From: Chrysogorgia sp. JL179-B06 | Lineage: Eukaryota; Cnidaria; Anthozoa; Scleralcyonacea; Chrysogorgiidae | Reading direction: 5' to 3' | Assembly (NCBI GenBank): GCA_035772405.1 | Contig: JAYKKM010000193.1 | Span: forward strand, 1,389,001-1,453,000 | Length of the DNA: 64,000 nt | In this document: positions 12,085 to 22,836 of the stretch, piece by piece | How the letters are laid out: every line of letters starts with the position of its first letter | Numbering within the stretch: the first letter of the stretch is position 1 | Made by a program: the position numbers and the translations under genes | Notes under the pieces: generated by a model | Database searches by the model: none | The model's input: only the letters and a program-made list of their open reading frames with translations | Told to the model about the DNA's origin: nothing

Positions 12085-12640
12085 AACACACAATTATAGC
12101 AGAAGCTGCCAGACGCATAATCTTCACTGGTTGCCAGTAAAATCAAGGATTGTTTTTAAGATACTGATAATTACTTTAAAAGCTTTACATGGCCAGGCAT
12201 CTATTTACATTACTGATTTACTAACCAATTATAAACCTTCTCATACTTTGAGTATGAGTAGGAACTGCAATATGCTACTTGAGCCAAAATCCAAAACGGT
12301 GACTCATGGAGACAGAACATTCTCAGTTGCCGCATCAAGCAGGGTTTTCATTAATTTAGAGTAGGCGGCTGTATGAAAAAAGTAGGCGGTTGGTTGTGTA
12401 GCAAAAAAATATATAGGTGCTTCACTAAAGGAACAGAATTATGGCTGGCGATCTTTAGTAAATTGTAGTAAAATAGCCGGCGGTAAATCGCCGGTAACCG
12501 GCTTCTATTGACAACCCTGATCAAGACACAACCCTGATCAAGACTGTGGAATTACCATGGGAAATTAGAAGCATTGATATTTTAAGTAGTTTTAAGTCAG
12601 CACTTAAGACTTTTCTTTTTTAAAATTAATAGCTTTTTGT
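12085..12640 (+). pseudogene. LINE (CR1/L2-like) reverse-transcriptase C-terminal fragment
   Basis: The plus strand encodes 'HWLPVKSRIVFKILI' and 'ALHGQASIYITDLL', the conserved segment after the thumb of CR1/L2-type reverse transcriptases, followed by a 'YG.R.FS.AA'-like motif. The match breaks at about 12360, where unrelated sequence intrudes, and resumes near 12540 ('LWN'-like) to about 12640. A (TAT)n-like tail near 12770 would fit its 3' end. It is a dead 3' fragment. Confidence 0.65.
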
Positions 12641-13268
12641 TCATAGTGGTAATATATGTAGCGGCAGGCTTTATCTTATAATGAAACTGTAATTACGGTA
12701 GTTTTATAAGTAACTTAAGAATATATTGTTGTAAGAGCATCGAGACTATATTGTACATATAATGCTCCTAATATTATTATTATAGCAGTTAAAATATATA
12801 ATATAGGAAATAATTTTTGCTACTAAGTTATTTACCCAGGCGATTAGTAATCTGTTCCCTCAACTTGCAATTTTCCTAAGTTAGGCATTTAAAATGCATG
12901 CTCCAGAGTTTTGATCTAACATACATGTATATATTTATTTTAACTGCTCAAGTTTTGCTCAATAATAACTCAGGGAGAAAATAACACTCATTACAATACT
13001 TATGCTAGAGTGAGTCAGTGAGGACTGAGGTGCACGCTGAGTCAATGATACAGTAAATGTATTATAATACTGTAGACGTGTATTGGTAGAAGAAGTATGG
13101 CTTGCATGAGAAAAATGCATTAAGTTTAGTAAGATTAAATGAATTGGTAGCAAACCAATTGGCTTGCGAACTTTGATGTTTTTTTTTTGTTTTTTTAACA
13201 ATAATTTTTATTTAAAAACCAATATTGCAGCAATAGCTGAATTACATTGGATGAACTAATTACATTAT

Positions 13269-14861
13269 TTACATATTAAATTGATGCACAGATGCAGGAA
13301 TAAAAGAATTTCGAAATCTATTAGTAGAATAGCGAGGTTCGATAAAAAATCGCTTGTGTCTTAATGAGTATCTAGCATTAACGTTAAAAGTCGGTAAAAG
13401 ATTGTACAATTTGTGGTTAGGATCGTTCATAATTGACCTGATTAATTTCTGACAGAGAGCTTGACGTCGATCAGACAAGGGGCAGAGCTTTGTAATCTCC
13501 AAGCCATCACTGTACGATATCTCCGGTCCTAAGATGATGAAAAGGGCTCGTTTTTGAATACGCTCAAGATCGTCGCTTAGATATCTTGGCAGAGCATAAT
13601 GGAAAACAGGGGCAGCATATTCGATGATACTGCGAATACACGAACTATAGAAATAGATCATATCGCCACGAGGTACTTTGGCACGTTTAAGCTGCCTCAA
13701 GAAGTACAAACGTTTGGAAGATCTTTTAATAACACACTCTATGTGATTGTTCCATTTCAAATCATTGCTGATGATAACCCCCAACACTTTGGCATAACTT
13801 ACAATTTCAAGTTCTTTATGATTTATGGTCAAGGGATGACAAAATATTTCCACTCTGGAGAATTGGATTCGCATTTCTTTACACTTTTTTTCATTCAATG
13901 TAAATTTTAACTGTACTGATTGATATTCGATACTGTTTAAAGTCGTCTGCATTTCGCTTGATGATCCTTTGGGAACCACTTCGGTTGCTGTTAGGTCGTT
14001 GACATATTTCCAAAGATCATTACCATCTGTGTCCAGGTCATTGATCATTAAGAGATAGAGCCAGGGACCTAATTTTGTACCCTGTGGTACTCCTGCTGGG
14101 ACTGAAGACCAACTAGAAAAAACATCATTTCCCAACTTTACTCTCTGTTGACGATCGGTGAGAAAATCAATCACCCAGGACACCACCCAACTTGGCAGAT
14201 ATAATGATTCAAGCTTTCTTTTCAGGATATGATGATCGACCAAATCGAAGGCTTTCTTAAAATCCAATAACGCCAGCCTAACTAGAGCACCATTGCCGTC
14301 CGTCGAGCTTGAGAGCTGATGAATAATGCTAATAAGGGCTTGGGTGGTTGATGATCTAGGGACTGTTCCAAACTGACGTCCGTCCACTATCTTCAATATG
14401 GCAGGTTTTACATATCCTTCAACTACGACCTCCTCAGCCACCTTTGACAGAACAGGTGTCAATGATATTGGTCTCAAATGTAAGTTGATATCTAAAACAG
14501 GTTTTTGCTTAGATAAAGGTGTTACGTTTGCCATTTTCCAAGAAGCAGGTAAGCCACGTTCACGAAAAGAACTATTTAATATGTCATTTACTGGCTTAGA
14601 TAAAACATCCGCATTTTCTTTGAATATCCAGGGCGGGAGGCCATCTGGTCCGGCTGCTTTTGAAGGTTTTAGATGCAGTAATTGTAGAAACACTGAATTT
14701 TCGGTACACACGTCCTCCAAGGCAGATACTTCAATTTGTGAGGGATCTTCTTGTCGAGAGGGTAAAGTTGTGAAAGAGGCCATAGGTGATAAAAAGGCTA
14801 AATTGATGCGTTCGGCCAATTCTTTTTGCTGCTCATGAGAAAAACCTGTGCTCATTGTCAT
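13269..14861 (-). CDS. LINE reverse transcriptase domain, YVND active site
   Basis: The 530-residue frame shows the RT order: 'LRPISLTPVLSK', 'LALLDFKKAFDLVDH' (first catalytic Asp), 'GVPQGTKLGP', and 'KYVNDLTATE' in the place of the Y-V/A-D-D box. The first Asp of that box is replaced by Asn, which should impair polymerisation if not a sequencing error. A C-terminal segment 'YSSCIRSIIEYAAPVFHY' is typical of CR1-like enzymes common in cnidarians. With the endonuclease frame upstream it forms ORF2. Confidence 0.88.
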   Translation of the reverse strand: MTMSTGFSHEQQKELAERINLAFLSPMASFTTLPSRQEDPSQIEVSALEDVCTENSVFLQLLHLKPSKAAGPDGLPPWIFKENADVLSKPVNDILNSSFRERGLPASWKMANVTPLSKQKPVLDINLHLRPISLTPVLSKVAEEVVVEGYVKPAILKIVDGRQFGTVPRSSTTQALISIIHQLSSSTDGNGALVRLALLDFKKAFDLVDHHILKRKLESLYLPSWVVSWVIDFLTDRQQRVKLGNDVFSSWSSVPAGVPQGTKLGPWLYLLMINDLDTDGNDLWKYVNDLTATEVVPKGSSSEMQTTLNSIEYQSVQLKFTLNEKKCKEMRIQFSRVEIFCHPLTINHKELEIVSYAKVLGVIISNDLKWNNHIECVIKRSSKRLYFLRQLKRAKVPRGDMIYFYSSCIRSIIEYAAPVFHYALPRYLSDDLERIQKRALFIILGPEISYSDGLEITKLCPLSDRRQALCQKLIRSIMNDPNHKLYNLLPTFNVNARYSLRHKRFFIEPRYSTNRFRNSFIPASVHQFNM

Positions 14862-16428
14862 TCAACATTAGCAGGCGTAGTTCGTTAGATGGTGATGTAG
14901 GGTCCATTCCACACAACGATTTAACATGTTTCCACCAAAGCGCAGGTTTTAATTCTTTCAGATGCTTCACTTTCGAGTGGAAAAATGAAGCACGACATTT
15001 CTTCCTTTCGCGATTAACTCGGTTACGAAGAACTTTGAAACGGACTGTGTCGCCGTTAGTAAGCGCTTCCTGGCGTTGTGTAATAAGAGATTTAAAACTG
15101 GGTGTTATCCAAGCTGGCTCGTTAGAACAAGATTTCATACTTTCCAAGGGAAGCAAAATGTCCATACCGGTACGGATAATAGTTTCGAAGGTAATAAGTT
15201 TGTCTGCACAGCTTTGGCTTTGATTGAGAATCGACCAGTCGATTTCGTTAATAAAGGTACTGAAGGCTGTTCTATTGCTTGGTCGCAGGTCTCTAATTTT
15301 GCGTATAATTCTCGTTTCTTGAGAAGTACGTCTTGTTTCCGGTTTAAGCAGAATAGTCAGGTGATCAGAGAGACCAAATGACGACAATTTCTCAGGGGTT
15401 GAATAATATTCTTTTAAATCAGTTAGTATTAAATCCAAGGTATTATTTCCGCGAGTTGGGAAATTGACCAATTGTTTAAGTCTAAAATGTCTAGAAAACC
15501 CACTAACGCTCAACGTGTTGAAGTCACCGAGAAGAACCGTGCCAGTATTAGGAAAGCTAGACTCGAAGGCTGAAAGTTGACAGAATAAATAATCGTTCAT
15601 GGCTGGCGCATTAGAACTAGGTGGATGATATACTATTCCGATAATGATGGATGAAAACCCTCTCGGGAGGCGAAAAGGCCGGGCTTTAATCCATAGTACC
15701 TCAAAAAGGTCATGATGATACTGAGATAAGACCTCGTAGGGAATAGAGTCGTTGACATAGCAACAAACACCACCATGTTGACCATTAACGCGGTCTCGGC
15801 GAACAATGTTAAAGCCTGAAATGTTAATAACATTGTTGTGAACTAAGTCTGTCAACCATGTCTCGGTAAAGCATGCGAAATCGACAGGGTGGTTAAGAAC
15901 AACTGAACGAATTTCATCGATCTTTGGTGCCAAGGACATCGTATTAGACAAAAGAAAACTAGGGACGAAGTTGAGGCAATCTGGACGTTGAGTTACTTGG
16001 TTATCTTGAATTGTAATTGACGAAGAATCGTCAGCGAGCGAAGGAGTTATGTCTTCAACCTGAATATTTAATAGGTCTATAACAATGAGGTTATTCCTAT
16101 TTGGGCCATTAAGCCTAGCTGAATGAATAGTCAATGAGTCACGTTTCGCTCCGGTGGAAGTTGTTGTCGGCTTGCCAAAACAAAAATGTTGCCTATATGT
16201 TGTTATTCTAGGCTTAATTCTTGAGTTATTTGATGTAAACTGGCCCCCACGACTGCCTCTCACCTTGCGTAGGATCCCCATTGATTTCATAGTCAACCAA
16301 GTATATAACGACAGTTGTTTTTCCGGTCTCTGAAATCCAGTTTGACGAAGACCTTGAGATTGAACTTGGGTGGAAACTTTGTACCAACATCGCAGCGAAA
16401 GAAGATAATTTTTTGAGTAACTGAGCAT
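14833..16428 (-). CDS. LINE endonuclease domain (EEP/APE-like)
   Basis: The 531-residue frame contains the exonuclease-endonuclease-phosphatase signature: 'CFTETWL' (catalytic Glu), 'VRRDR' with a following 'GGVCCYV', 'LLGDFN' and 'GLSDHL' (catalytic Asp/His). This is the target-nicking endonuclease of CR1-type LINEs. The N-terminal 150 residues are poorly conserved. The frame ends just 3' of the start of the reverse-transcriptase frame, so a single shift near 14850 separates domains that belong to one polyprotein. Confidence 0.85.
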   Translation of the reverse strand: MLSYSKNYLLSLRCWYKVSTQVQSQGLRQTGFQRPEKQLSLYTWLTMKSMGILRKVRGSRGGQFTSNNSRIKPRITTYRQHFCFGKPTTTSTGAKRDSLTIHSARLNGPNRNNLIVIDLLNIQVEDITPSLADDSSSITIQDNQVTQRPDCLNFVPSFLLSNTMSLAPKIDEIRSVVLNHPVDFACFTETWLTDLVHNNVINISGFNIVRRDRVNGQHGGVCCYVNDSIPYEVLSQYHHDLFEVLWIKARPFRLPRGFSSIIIGIVYHPPSSNAPAMNDYLFCQLSAFESSFPNTGTVLLGDFNTLSVSGFSRHFRLKQLVNFPTRGNNTLDLILTDLKEYYSTPEKLSSFGLSDHLTILLKPETRRTSQETRIIRKIRDLRPSNRTAFSTFINEIDWSILNQSQSCADKLITFETIIRTGMDILLPLESMKSCSNEPAWITPSFKSLITQRQEALTNGDTVRFKVLRNRVNRERKKCRASFFHSKVKHLKELKPALWWKHVKSLCGMDPTSPSNELRLLMLNDNEHRFFS

Positions 16429-16430
16429 TA

Positions 16431-17380
16431 TATGATAACTCTGCTAGTCTAATAAACTAATAAATAATTTCGAACTATGTTATGCTGATAGTAAAAGCCT
16501 TTGTTAAAATCGAATCTCGAAAATATAACAGCTATCTAAAGTGTGATTGAAATCAAATTATCAGGCCGAACATACAGGCAAACACAACGCAATTATTAAC
16601 CTCTAAAATAACCATCCAATCATTTGATTGCAATAAGTATGAAAACAAACCATTGGATATAAACAGGGAATAAATAAATGCGCATTATTAAGCAGCTTAT
16701 TCGATAGCTTAGTGGCTGACTCCGACTCAAATTATATACAAATATACGATTAAACTGAATGTGACTTACCGTAAAAAATATGATTGGAATCCTCGTCTAC
16801 AGCCCACGACTAGGAAAGGAACGAGTCCTTTTGCAAACCATCACAAAATACAGCCAAGGAATTCAAATTAAACATCAAAATATAACGATCAAACACCGAG
16901 AAACTACAAGTTCGCCTTGAAACATTTCGAAATGGCCGCGTGGTAAATTTGTGATGTATCCCGTGATCCCTTGTCGTCTCACAAGCATCGTGGGGGAGAG
17001 CGGAGATAAGATCCTGGGTACGAGGTAATAGACTGCAATGCAGGCTCTTGCATAGAGATCATAACACTTTTTTTTTAATAAATAAATAAATAAAATCATA
17101 AATCAAGAGTTTTATTTATGATCTATATGGGCTCTTGGGGAGGGAGACCCAGTGAAATGGGAAGCAGTTTTGTAAAAGTACTTTGGGTACACCTATCAGT
17201 GACCTATCATGGTTAAGAATTAAGATCAGTGTTAGGATCATCAGAGTTAGGTGAGTTAGGGTTAGATGATATTTACACTAACTTAACTGTGTTATTTTAG
17301 ATTAATCAAATCTATAGGCAACCTCGTACCCGGGACTTCACCCCGCGGCCGGGTCTATGGGTTATAAAGTTTTTAAATGC
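16431..17380. other. Non-coding stretch with an inverted repeat
   Basis: No supported gene. 'gatcctgggtacgaggt' at about 17009 and its near-complement 'acctcgtacccgggac' at about 17322 could bound a small MITE of about 330 bp. A short (AAAT)n tract lies at 17075-17095. Confidence 0.4.
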
Positions 17381-17975
17381 AGTATATATAGTTATTGGAA
17401 ACTATAGTTTTAATTGGTAATCTATAGTTCTTACCCAGAACTAAAGTATAGTTCTGGGTAAGACCCAGAACTATAGTGTCTGGCTTAAAATAAAGTTTTT
17501 AAATGTAGTTATATTGTTATACAAAACTATAGTTTTAATAGGGTTACTATAGCTTGTTACTTAAGTTGTCATAATCACCATATATAGGAAACTAGTTTTT
17601 ACTCAAAAACAAAAGTATAGTTTTTTTAAATATAGTAATATAGTTATCGTGGGAAACTATAGCTTTCACTCAAACTATAGTTTTTACTCAAAGACTATAG
17701 TTTTTGGCAAAGAAACTATAGTTTAATAGGTAACTATAGTTTATATGGCAAAGACTATAGTTTTTACTAGAAAACAAAATTTTTTACTTAACGACTATAG
17801 TTGTAATTAAAAAACTATAGTTTTTGGCAAAGAAACTATAGTTTTTATGATTAGGAAACTATAGTTTAATAGGTAACTATAGTTTCTATGGCAAAAACTA
17901 TAGTTTTTACTAGAAAACTATAGTTTTTGCTTAAAAACTATAGTTTTTAGCATAGAAACTATAGTTTATTTTTGT
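17380..17975. repeat. Field of clustered CTATAG palindromes
   Basis: About 600 bp in which the palindrome AAACTATAGTTT or its core CTATAG recurs some twenty times at irregular short spacing, interleaved with simple linkers such as 'ggcaaagaa' and 'actagaaaa'. Not a fixed-period satellite. Confidence 0.9.
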
Positions 17976-18194
17976 AAGGGGTTAGACAACTTCCACACTA
18001 TTTCATAGACTTCGGCTCCAAATCTGCCTCTTGATTGTTTCGGGTTTGTTTAAAGACGGGTTTGTTTCGGGCAGCGGAGGAAAACACACGCAAGGCGGAA
18101 AACCCGCGAGGCAATGACGTCCACGCATGCGCGTTTCCATGTTCCATAAAAAATTCGAAAATGAAACTCCTGCGAACGTAATCGAAAACGTTAC

Positions 18195-18425
18195 ACCACG
18201 AGCGGAGAGGGTGAGCACGCCATTTATCCTGGTCAGCGGCAAGCAGTCGTCTTCTGGACGTGACGATCCTTTTTGAGTTAGCATGCAGTTCTATATGATG
18301 TATATTATATTATCGTAATATAGGCATCTCTCGCAGCTACTAAAATAGATCGTCCAGAAGACGATTGCTTGCCGCTGACCGGGATAAATGTCGTGCTCAC
18401 CCTCCCTCTCCGCCTGGTGATAGGG
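18195..18425. repeat. Imperfect 230-bp palindrome
   Basis: 'tcagcggcaagcagtcgtct' near 18233 and its complement near 18360-18385 are arms of about 75 bp with a loop of about 70 bp. A fold-back MITE is likely. Confidence 0.8.
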
Positions 18426-18799
18426 CTTACAATGGCAATTCACAGTCGCTTATCTCACTCTGAACTAATCTTTACCTATTATTATTTTAATAATTTAACA
18501 TGACTCCACTACGTCTAGATGGATACGTGTCAATAGTTGATGCCAGCTTTTACAATAATAAACTGTAAAAAACCTCTCATGTATGAAATGCCGGCAAGAT
18601 CATATACCGAATATTCTAAAAGTGAATACCCCATTAATATCCCATAATAATATTCGATAGATATTACTAGTGCGAATATTGTATGAATATGCAAAATATT
18701 CATACCAGTAATCTTTGTCTGAATATCTGGTAATAGGCGTTTTATTCTGAAGCGTATAGATCGCAGAATACGCGAGAAGATGTGGCTATTCATGCAGTG

Positions 18800-19560
18800 T
18801 GACAACCTGCTACCCAAAGACTCGAAGTCTTGACAACATGAGTTTCCACTATTTACAGAGTGCATAATTATTTTATAGATAACATTTAGAATTATCTTGC
18901 TACTGTAAAGTTGTTTCCACTGGCTGCCGAAAGACTCTAGGTCTTGACAACCTGCTGCCCAAAGACTCGAAGTCTTGACAACATGAGTTTCCACTATTTA
19001 CAGAGTGCATTATTATTTTATAGATAACATTTAGAATTATCTTGCCACTGTAAAGTTGTTTCCACTGGCTGCCGAAAGACTCTAGGTCTTGACAACCTGC
19101 TGCCCAAAGACTCAAAGTCTTGACAACATGAGTTTCCACTATTTACAGAGTGCATAATTATTTTGTAGATAACATTTAGAATTATCTTGCTACTGTAAAG
19201 TTGTTTCCACTGGCTGCCGAAAGACTCTAGGTCTTGACAACCTGCTGCCCAAAGACTCAAAGTCTTGACAACATGAGTTTCCACTATTTACAGAGTACAT
19301 AATTATTTTATAGATAACATTTAGAATTATCTTGCAACTGTAAAGTTGTTTCCCCTGGCTGCCGAAAGACTCTAGGTCTTGACAACCTGCTGCCCAAAGA
19401 CTTGAAGTCTTGACAACATGAGTTTCCACTATTTACAGAGTGCATAATAATTTTTTAGATAAAATTTAGAATTATCTTGCTACTGTAAAGTTGTTTCCAC
19501 TGGCTGCCGAAAGACTCTAGGTCTTGACAACCTGCTGCCCAAAGACTCAAAGTCTCGAAG
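18800..19560 (+). repeat. 145-bp tandem repeat, right segment (about five units)
   Basis: The marker 'cttgacaacatg' recurs at 18829, 18974, 19119, 19264 and 19409, always 145 bp apart, with few mismatches. The array resumes with TG after the CACTG element and decays near 19554. Small open frames across it repeat the same peptide and are not genes. Confidence 0.92.
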
Positions 19561-20503
19561 TCTTTCACTGTTCACAGTACATAATTATTTGATATATAAG
19601 ATTTAAAAGTTATTCTGGCACTGTACATGTATTAGTTTTCACTGGCTGCCCAAAGACTCAACAGCATGAATTTCAACTGTTTACAATTCATAATTATTCA
19701 ACATATTATGCACTTTAAAGCATAATAATTATGATAATTAACTGTTATGTGCAAAAACTGTTTTTCTGCATTTTCTAGTTGGTGAAACCTAGAATCATCA
19801 AATTTCATAATACAGGAAACTGGTATCCCATCATTGTACTCTGAACTAAATAGCATTTGCTCAAAATGTTAGCTTTGTGCACCATATTTTTACAAAACAC
19901 CAATCGTTCAGTATAATGTTGAGGGTACAGTAGAAGTAGTCCAGTTTCTTTTCATTGGAATCATCATTTGAATAATATTGCATCCAAATTCTTAGTGCAC
20001 CTCCTAATAATAGCATAAATAATGTTTGCAAACTTTGTGTGATGTATAACTACTTAGGGACCTATTACATGATCTCGATCAGCCTGGGATGGAAGCCAGT
20101 ATCCGAACGGAAATTCCACCAAGAATGAAATTATTGCCATGTTATAGCAAGTTAATGTTATAATTAAACTCCATTCATTTGCAAAATAGTACTTAAATCA
20201 CAGTTTTTGTATATCATCACACTAGCTATCCTGATATCCTGGTGGGTTATAAACCATAGATGAAAGGTTTCAATATCTGGTATGGTAAAACCAGAATAAC
20301 AATCTGTTATTTTAAGGATATTGAAATACATACGGCATATCTCAAACCATGATTCATTGTTGTAAATATTGCGATTGTTGTAAATACATATAATTGAAAT
20401 TATATTGTTTATTCACTACTGACTGTGCTGTTTTTTACAAAATGTACTATTAGTGATGGAAATTTTGTAGTACATCTGTATATCGGTAATCATACACTTT
20501 GCT
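19561..20503. other. Non-coding sequence between the 145-bp array and the Kolobok-like element
   Basis: AT-rich, without a credible open frame. A degenerate remnant of the 145-bp unit lies at 19560-19680; nothing else recognised. Confidence 0.4.
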
Positions 20504-20687
20504 TTAAAGTGCTTATGCAGCCAAATTTTAGGTATTGCTTTTATTCGTTTAATAAATTCGCCAAACTTTTGCGGTTATTTCCCTGTAATCAGAACGCAAA
20601 TTGGTCCAGTAGAACTAATTTTATGACTGTTTGAAATCTCAAAATTTTCGAAATGCGATACGAACTTTGCGCGCATCATTTCTTGTG

Positions 20688-20711
20688 CTGTGACGTCATA
20701 ACGAGGACACG
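20688..20711 (+). promoter_or_regulatory. 24-bp inverted repeat with CRE-type TGACGTCA, left copy
   Basis: Holds the TGACGTCA palindrome (CREB/ATF site) and CGAGGACACG. It lies 26 bp before the THAP ATG at 20737, so it may serve as promoter element and/or transposase site. Confidence 0.65.
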
Positions 20712-20736
20712 CTTATTCGACTTGGCGAGATACAAC

Positions 20737-21092
20737 ATGGCGAGTACATCGAGTGCTTTACATAAAACGCGTAAACACGGGGGTAGAACGTGTGTTGCTG
20801 GTGGCCCTGGTCGTGTAAGTTGCCAAAATAGTCAACATACATCAGGTATATCTACCCATATATTCCCAAACGAGGAAAAGGACTGTAAAAGAAGGAAACA
20901 GTGGGAGTGCTTTGTTCGAAAACACAGGCCGAATTTTACATCTTCGCGCTCATCTGTTTTGTGTTCCGCGCATTTTGAAGAGAGTTCCTTCACCACAAAT
21001 TGGAAATCGCTACTTCTCTTGGCAGGAAGAGGAAATTAAATCATGACGCTGTTCCCACAATCGACGTGGCAGGAGTTGCTGAACGCAGACAG
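20737..21092 (+). CDS. THAP zinc-finger protein, first exon (one frameshift)
   Basis: ATG at 20737 opens a THAP (C2CH) domain: 'CVAGGPGRVSC', then 'WECFVRKHRP' with the conserved Trp, then 'VLCSAHFEESSF' (C..H). THAP domains bind DNA and occur at the N-terminus of P and Kolobok-type transposases. The frame stops at 21040, but the +1 frame continues with 'GRKRKL' to a CAG|GTAAAC donor at 21092, so one base has been gained or lost near 21000. A possible second exon begins at about 21223 ('IIRRSKKVLP'). Beyond that the gene is lost. Confidence 0.78.
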
Positions 21093-21569
21093 GTAAACTG
21101 ACACTTCATAATATAAATATTCATAAGGCCATATTATAATACATAAATAATACGTGTTCCCTTGCTTGTTTGATTGTGTTCTGTTCGAGTAAGTTTTAAA
21201 ATGCGTTTCAATTGATTCTATAGATCATTCGCCGCAGCAAGAAAGTGTTGCCCAAAAAAATATTGCCGAGCGAGTCGGATTAAACAGGTTGTTTAGTCAT
21301 TGTCAGGTATTACCGAGTCGGATTAAACAGCAGCTGAGTGAAAATTGAATAATTCCACGTTCATTTGAGACCAATCACTTCAAACTAAGTCAGTTATAAC
21401 AAACTAAATGTAAAAATAATTTATGTTCTATTAAGTTTTACATGGTGATATTTATGATACCAATATAAAAAATATTGTATTTTTTTGGTTTAGCAGAATT
21501 TTTGTAAACCAAAGGATACCACTAAAAATTATGCTAAAACTGCAAAAATCTTGTGTTAGTATTATATGT

Positions 21570-22410
21570 AATATAGGTTTGTAAATATTTGGGGATAAAA
21601 AATTCTTGTTATGATCTTGTTTGTGCTGAAATATAATAATGTTATTCTTGTGTATTGTATATTGTATATAATAGCAGGTTTGTTAAATAGATATTTGGGG
21701 ATAAAAAATTCTTGTTTGAGCTGAAATATATCCACATTGTTCTTGTGTATTGTATATAGCAATAACAGGTTTGTAAATATTTTGGGATAAAAATTCTTGC
21801 TATGATCTTGCTTTACGCTTAAGAGTGATATTTGAAAATTTTGACAAAATTGCACGACCCGTTGTTGGGCGAGTACAATTTGGCACAATTTTCAAATATC
21901 ACAAGTAGTGTAAAACCTTACTTGTACGAGCAATATCACATTATTACTTGTTTACTATAATTATACTAATACATGACAAAATTTATCGAGCTCTTGCCTA
22001 TTGTGGGAGATAATTCTCCAGACTCCATGTCCACAATATAATTTTGGTCGACAGCCACTTTCAAGCACATCTTTGTACTGTTTTGTGTACTTGCATTAAC
22101 CTTTGTCCAGACTCCAGAGTAAATTCATCTGTGTTTAAAAAACGTTACGCCATTTTGTTATCGCAGTGCCTGGGTACGATCAAGGCTGAGTACAATTAAT
22201 GAAATAATTCACTGCAGTACAAATAATGAAGTAATTGTACTCCTCTCAAGCAATCAGAATGCAGTTATTTTGTCATGCATATAACAGCTGAAATATATCC
22301 ACATTGTTCTTGTGTATTGTATATAATAACAGGTTTGTAAATATCTGAGGATAAAAATTGTTGTTATTGTTTGAGCTGGAATATATCCACGTTGTTCTTG
22401 TGTTGGGAAC
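21570..22410 (-). repeat. Scattered direct repeats inside the Kolobok-like element
   Basis: A unit around 'ggtttgtaaatatttggggataaaaa' with 'gaaatatatccacattgttcttg' recurs near 21577, 21677, 21770 and 22330. It explains the short open frames in this stretch. Confidence 0.75.
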
Positions 22411-22836
22411 TGTCTTCGAATCTTGTTATAGACACATGCAGGTAAAGGTCTAGAATTATCCCAACCAAGTAGACCACACATCCACCTTATTAGCCACCTG
22501 TATGCAACAGCTCTCAAATACCTATTAGAGAATGAAAACAATTATTTTGATCTCCTAGAAGATTTTGACAGCACTATTATTATAGCCAGTTGCCCTAAAC
22601 TCATAACATATAAGTTAATAATAAATAAGTGTATGTGACTAAACGTTTTTATTACTGGTACTACTATAATGCTTACAATATATTAATGAAAACATGAGAA
22701 TCTTTCAAGATGTTTCGAAGCAATAAAAAGAAATTTGTTATATTATGATTTATAATTATGTCCTCAAAAACTCCTCATGCTTCCCTGGGCTTTGAAGGGA
22801 TAGTTCTGAAAATATGAATTGAAAACATCAACTTAC

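Larger units (their letters stand above)
13200..16430 (-). mobile_element. CR1-like non-LTR retrotransposon, nearly full ORF2
   Basis: The minus strand carries an apurinic-type endonuclease followed by a reverse transcriptase in two overlapping frames (16428-14833 and 14861-13269), which together are the size of a CR1-type ORF2. No ORF1 is visible upstream. The 3' end lies in the AT-rich sequence near 13200. It sits inside the CACTG element. Confidence 0.85.
7494..18799. mobile_element. 11.3-kb element with CACTG termini inside the 145-bp array
   Basis: The left end reads CACTGCATGAA and the right end is its complement TTCATGCAGTG (18789-18799). The flanking TG (7492-7493 and 18800-18801) is single in intact array units, so it is a 2-bp target duplication. 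Inside both ends the sequence is rich in GAATA/ATATTC motifs and shares a diverged stretch around 'GAATAAAACGC' (7633 region; complement near 18740). CACTG ends with short duplications and subterminal repeats resemble the CMC (CACTA/Mirage/Chapaev) group. No transposase is visible; the interior holds an inverted repeat, a minisatellite, LINE copies and palindromes. It may be a non-autonomous copy enlarged by other insertions. Confidence 0.7.

Noticed and set aside
13599..15381. Plus-strand frames of 100-146 residues
   Set aside because: Shadows of the minus-strand LINE protein.
18530..19429. Several 80-150-residue frames with the same peptide
   Set aside because: They are readings of the 145-bp tandem units.
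7210..19560. CRISPR array
   Set aside because: Repeats of 145 and 120 bp are contiguous without unique spacers, and the DNA is eukaryotic.
20653..20736. Upstream ATG at 20653 for the THAP gene
   Set aside because: It would place the CRE-type inverted repeat inside the coding region; the ATG at 20737 starts just before the zinc finger and fits better.
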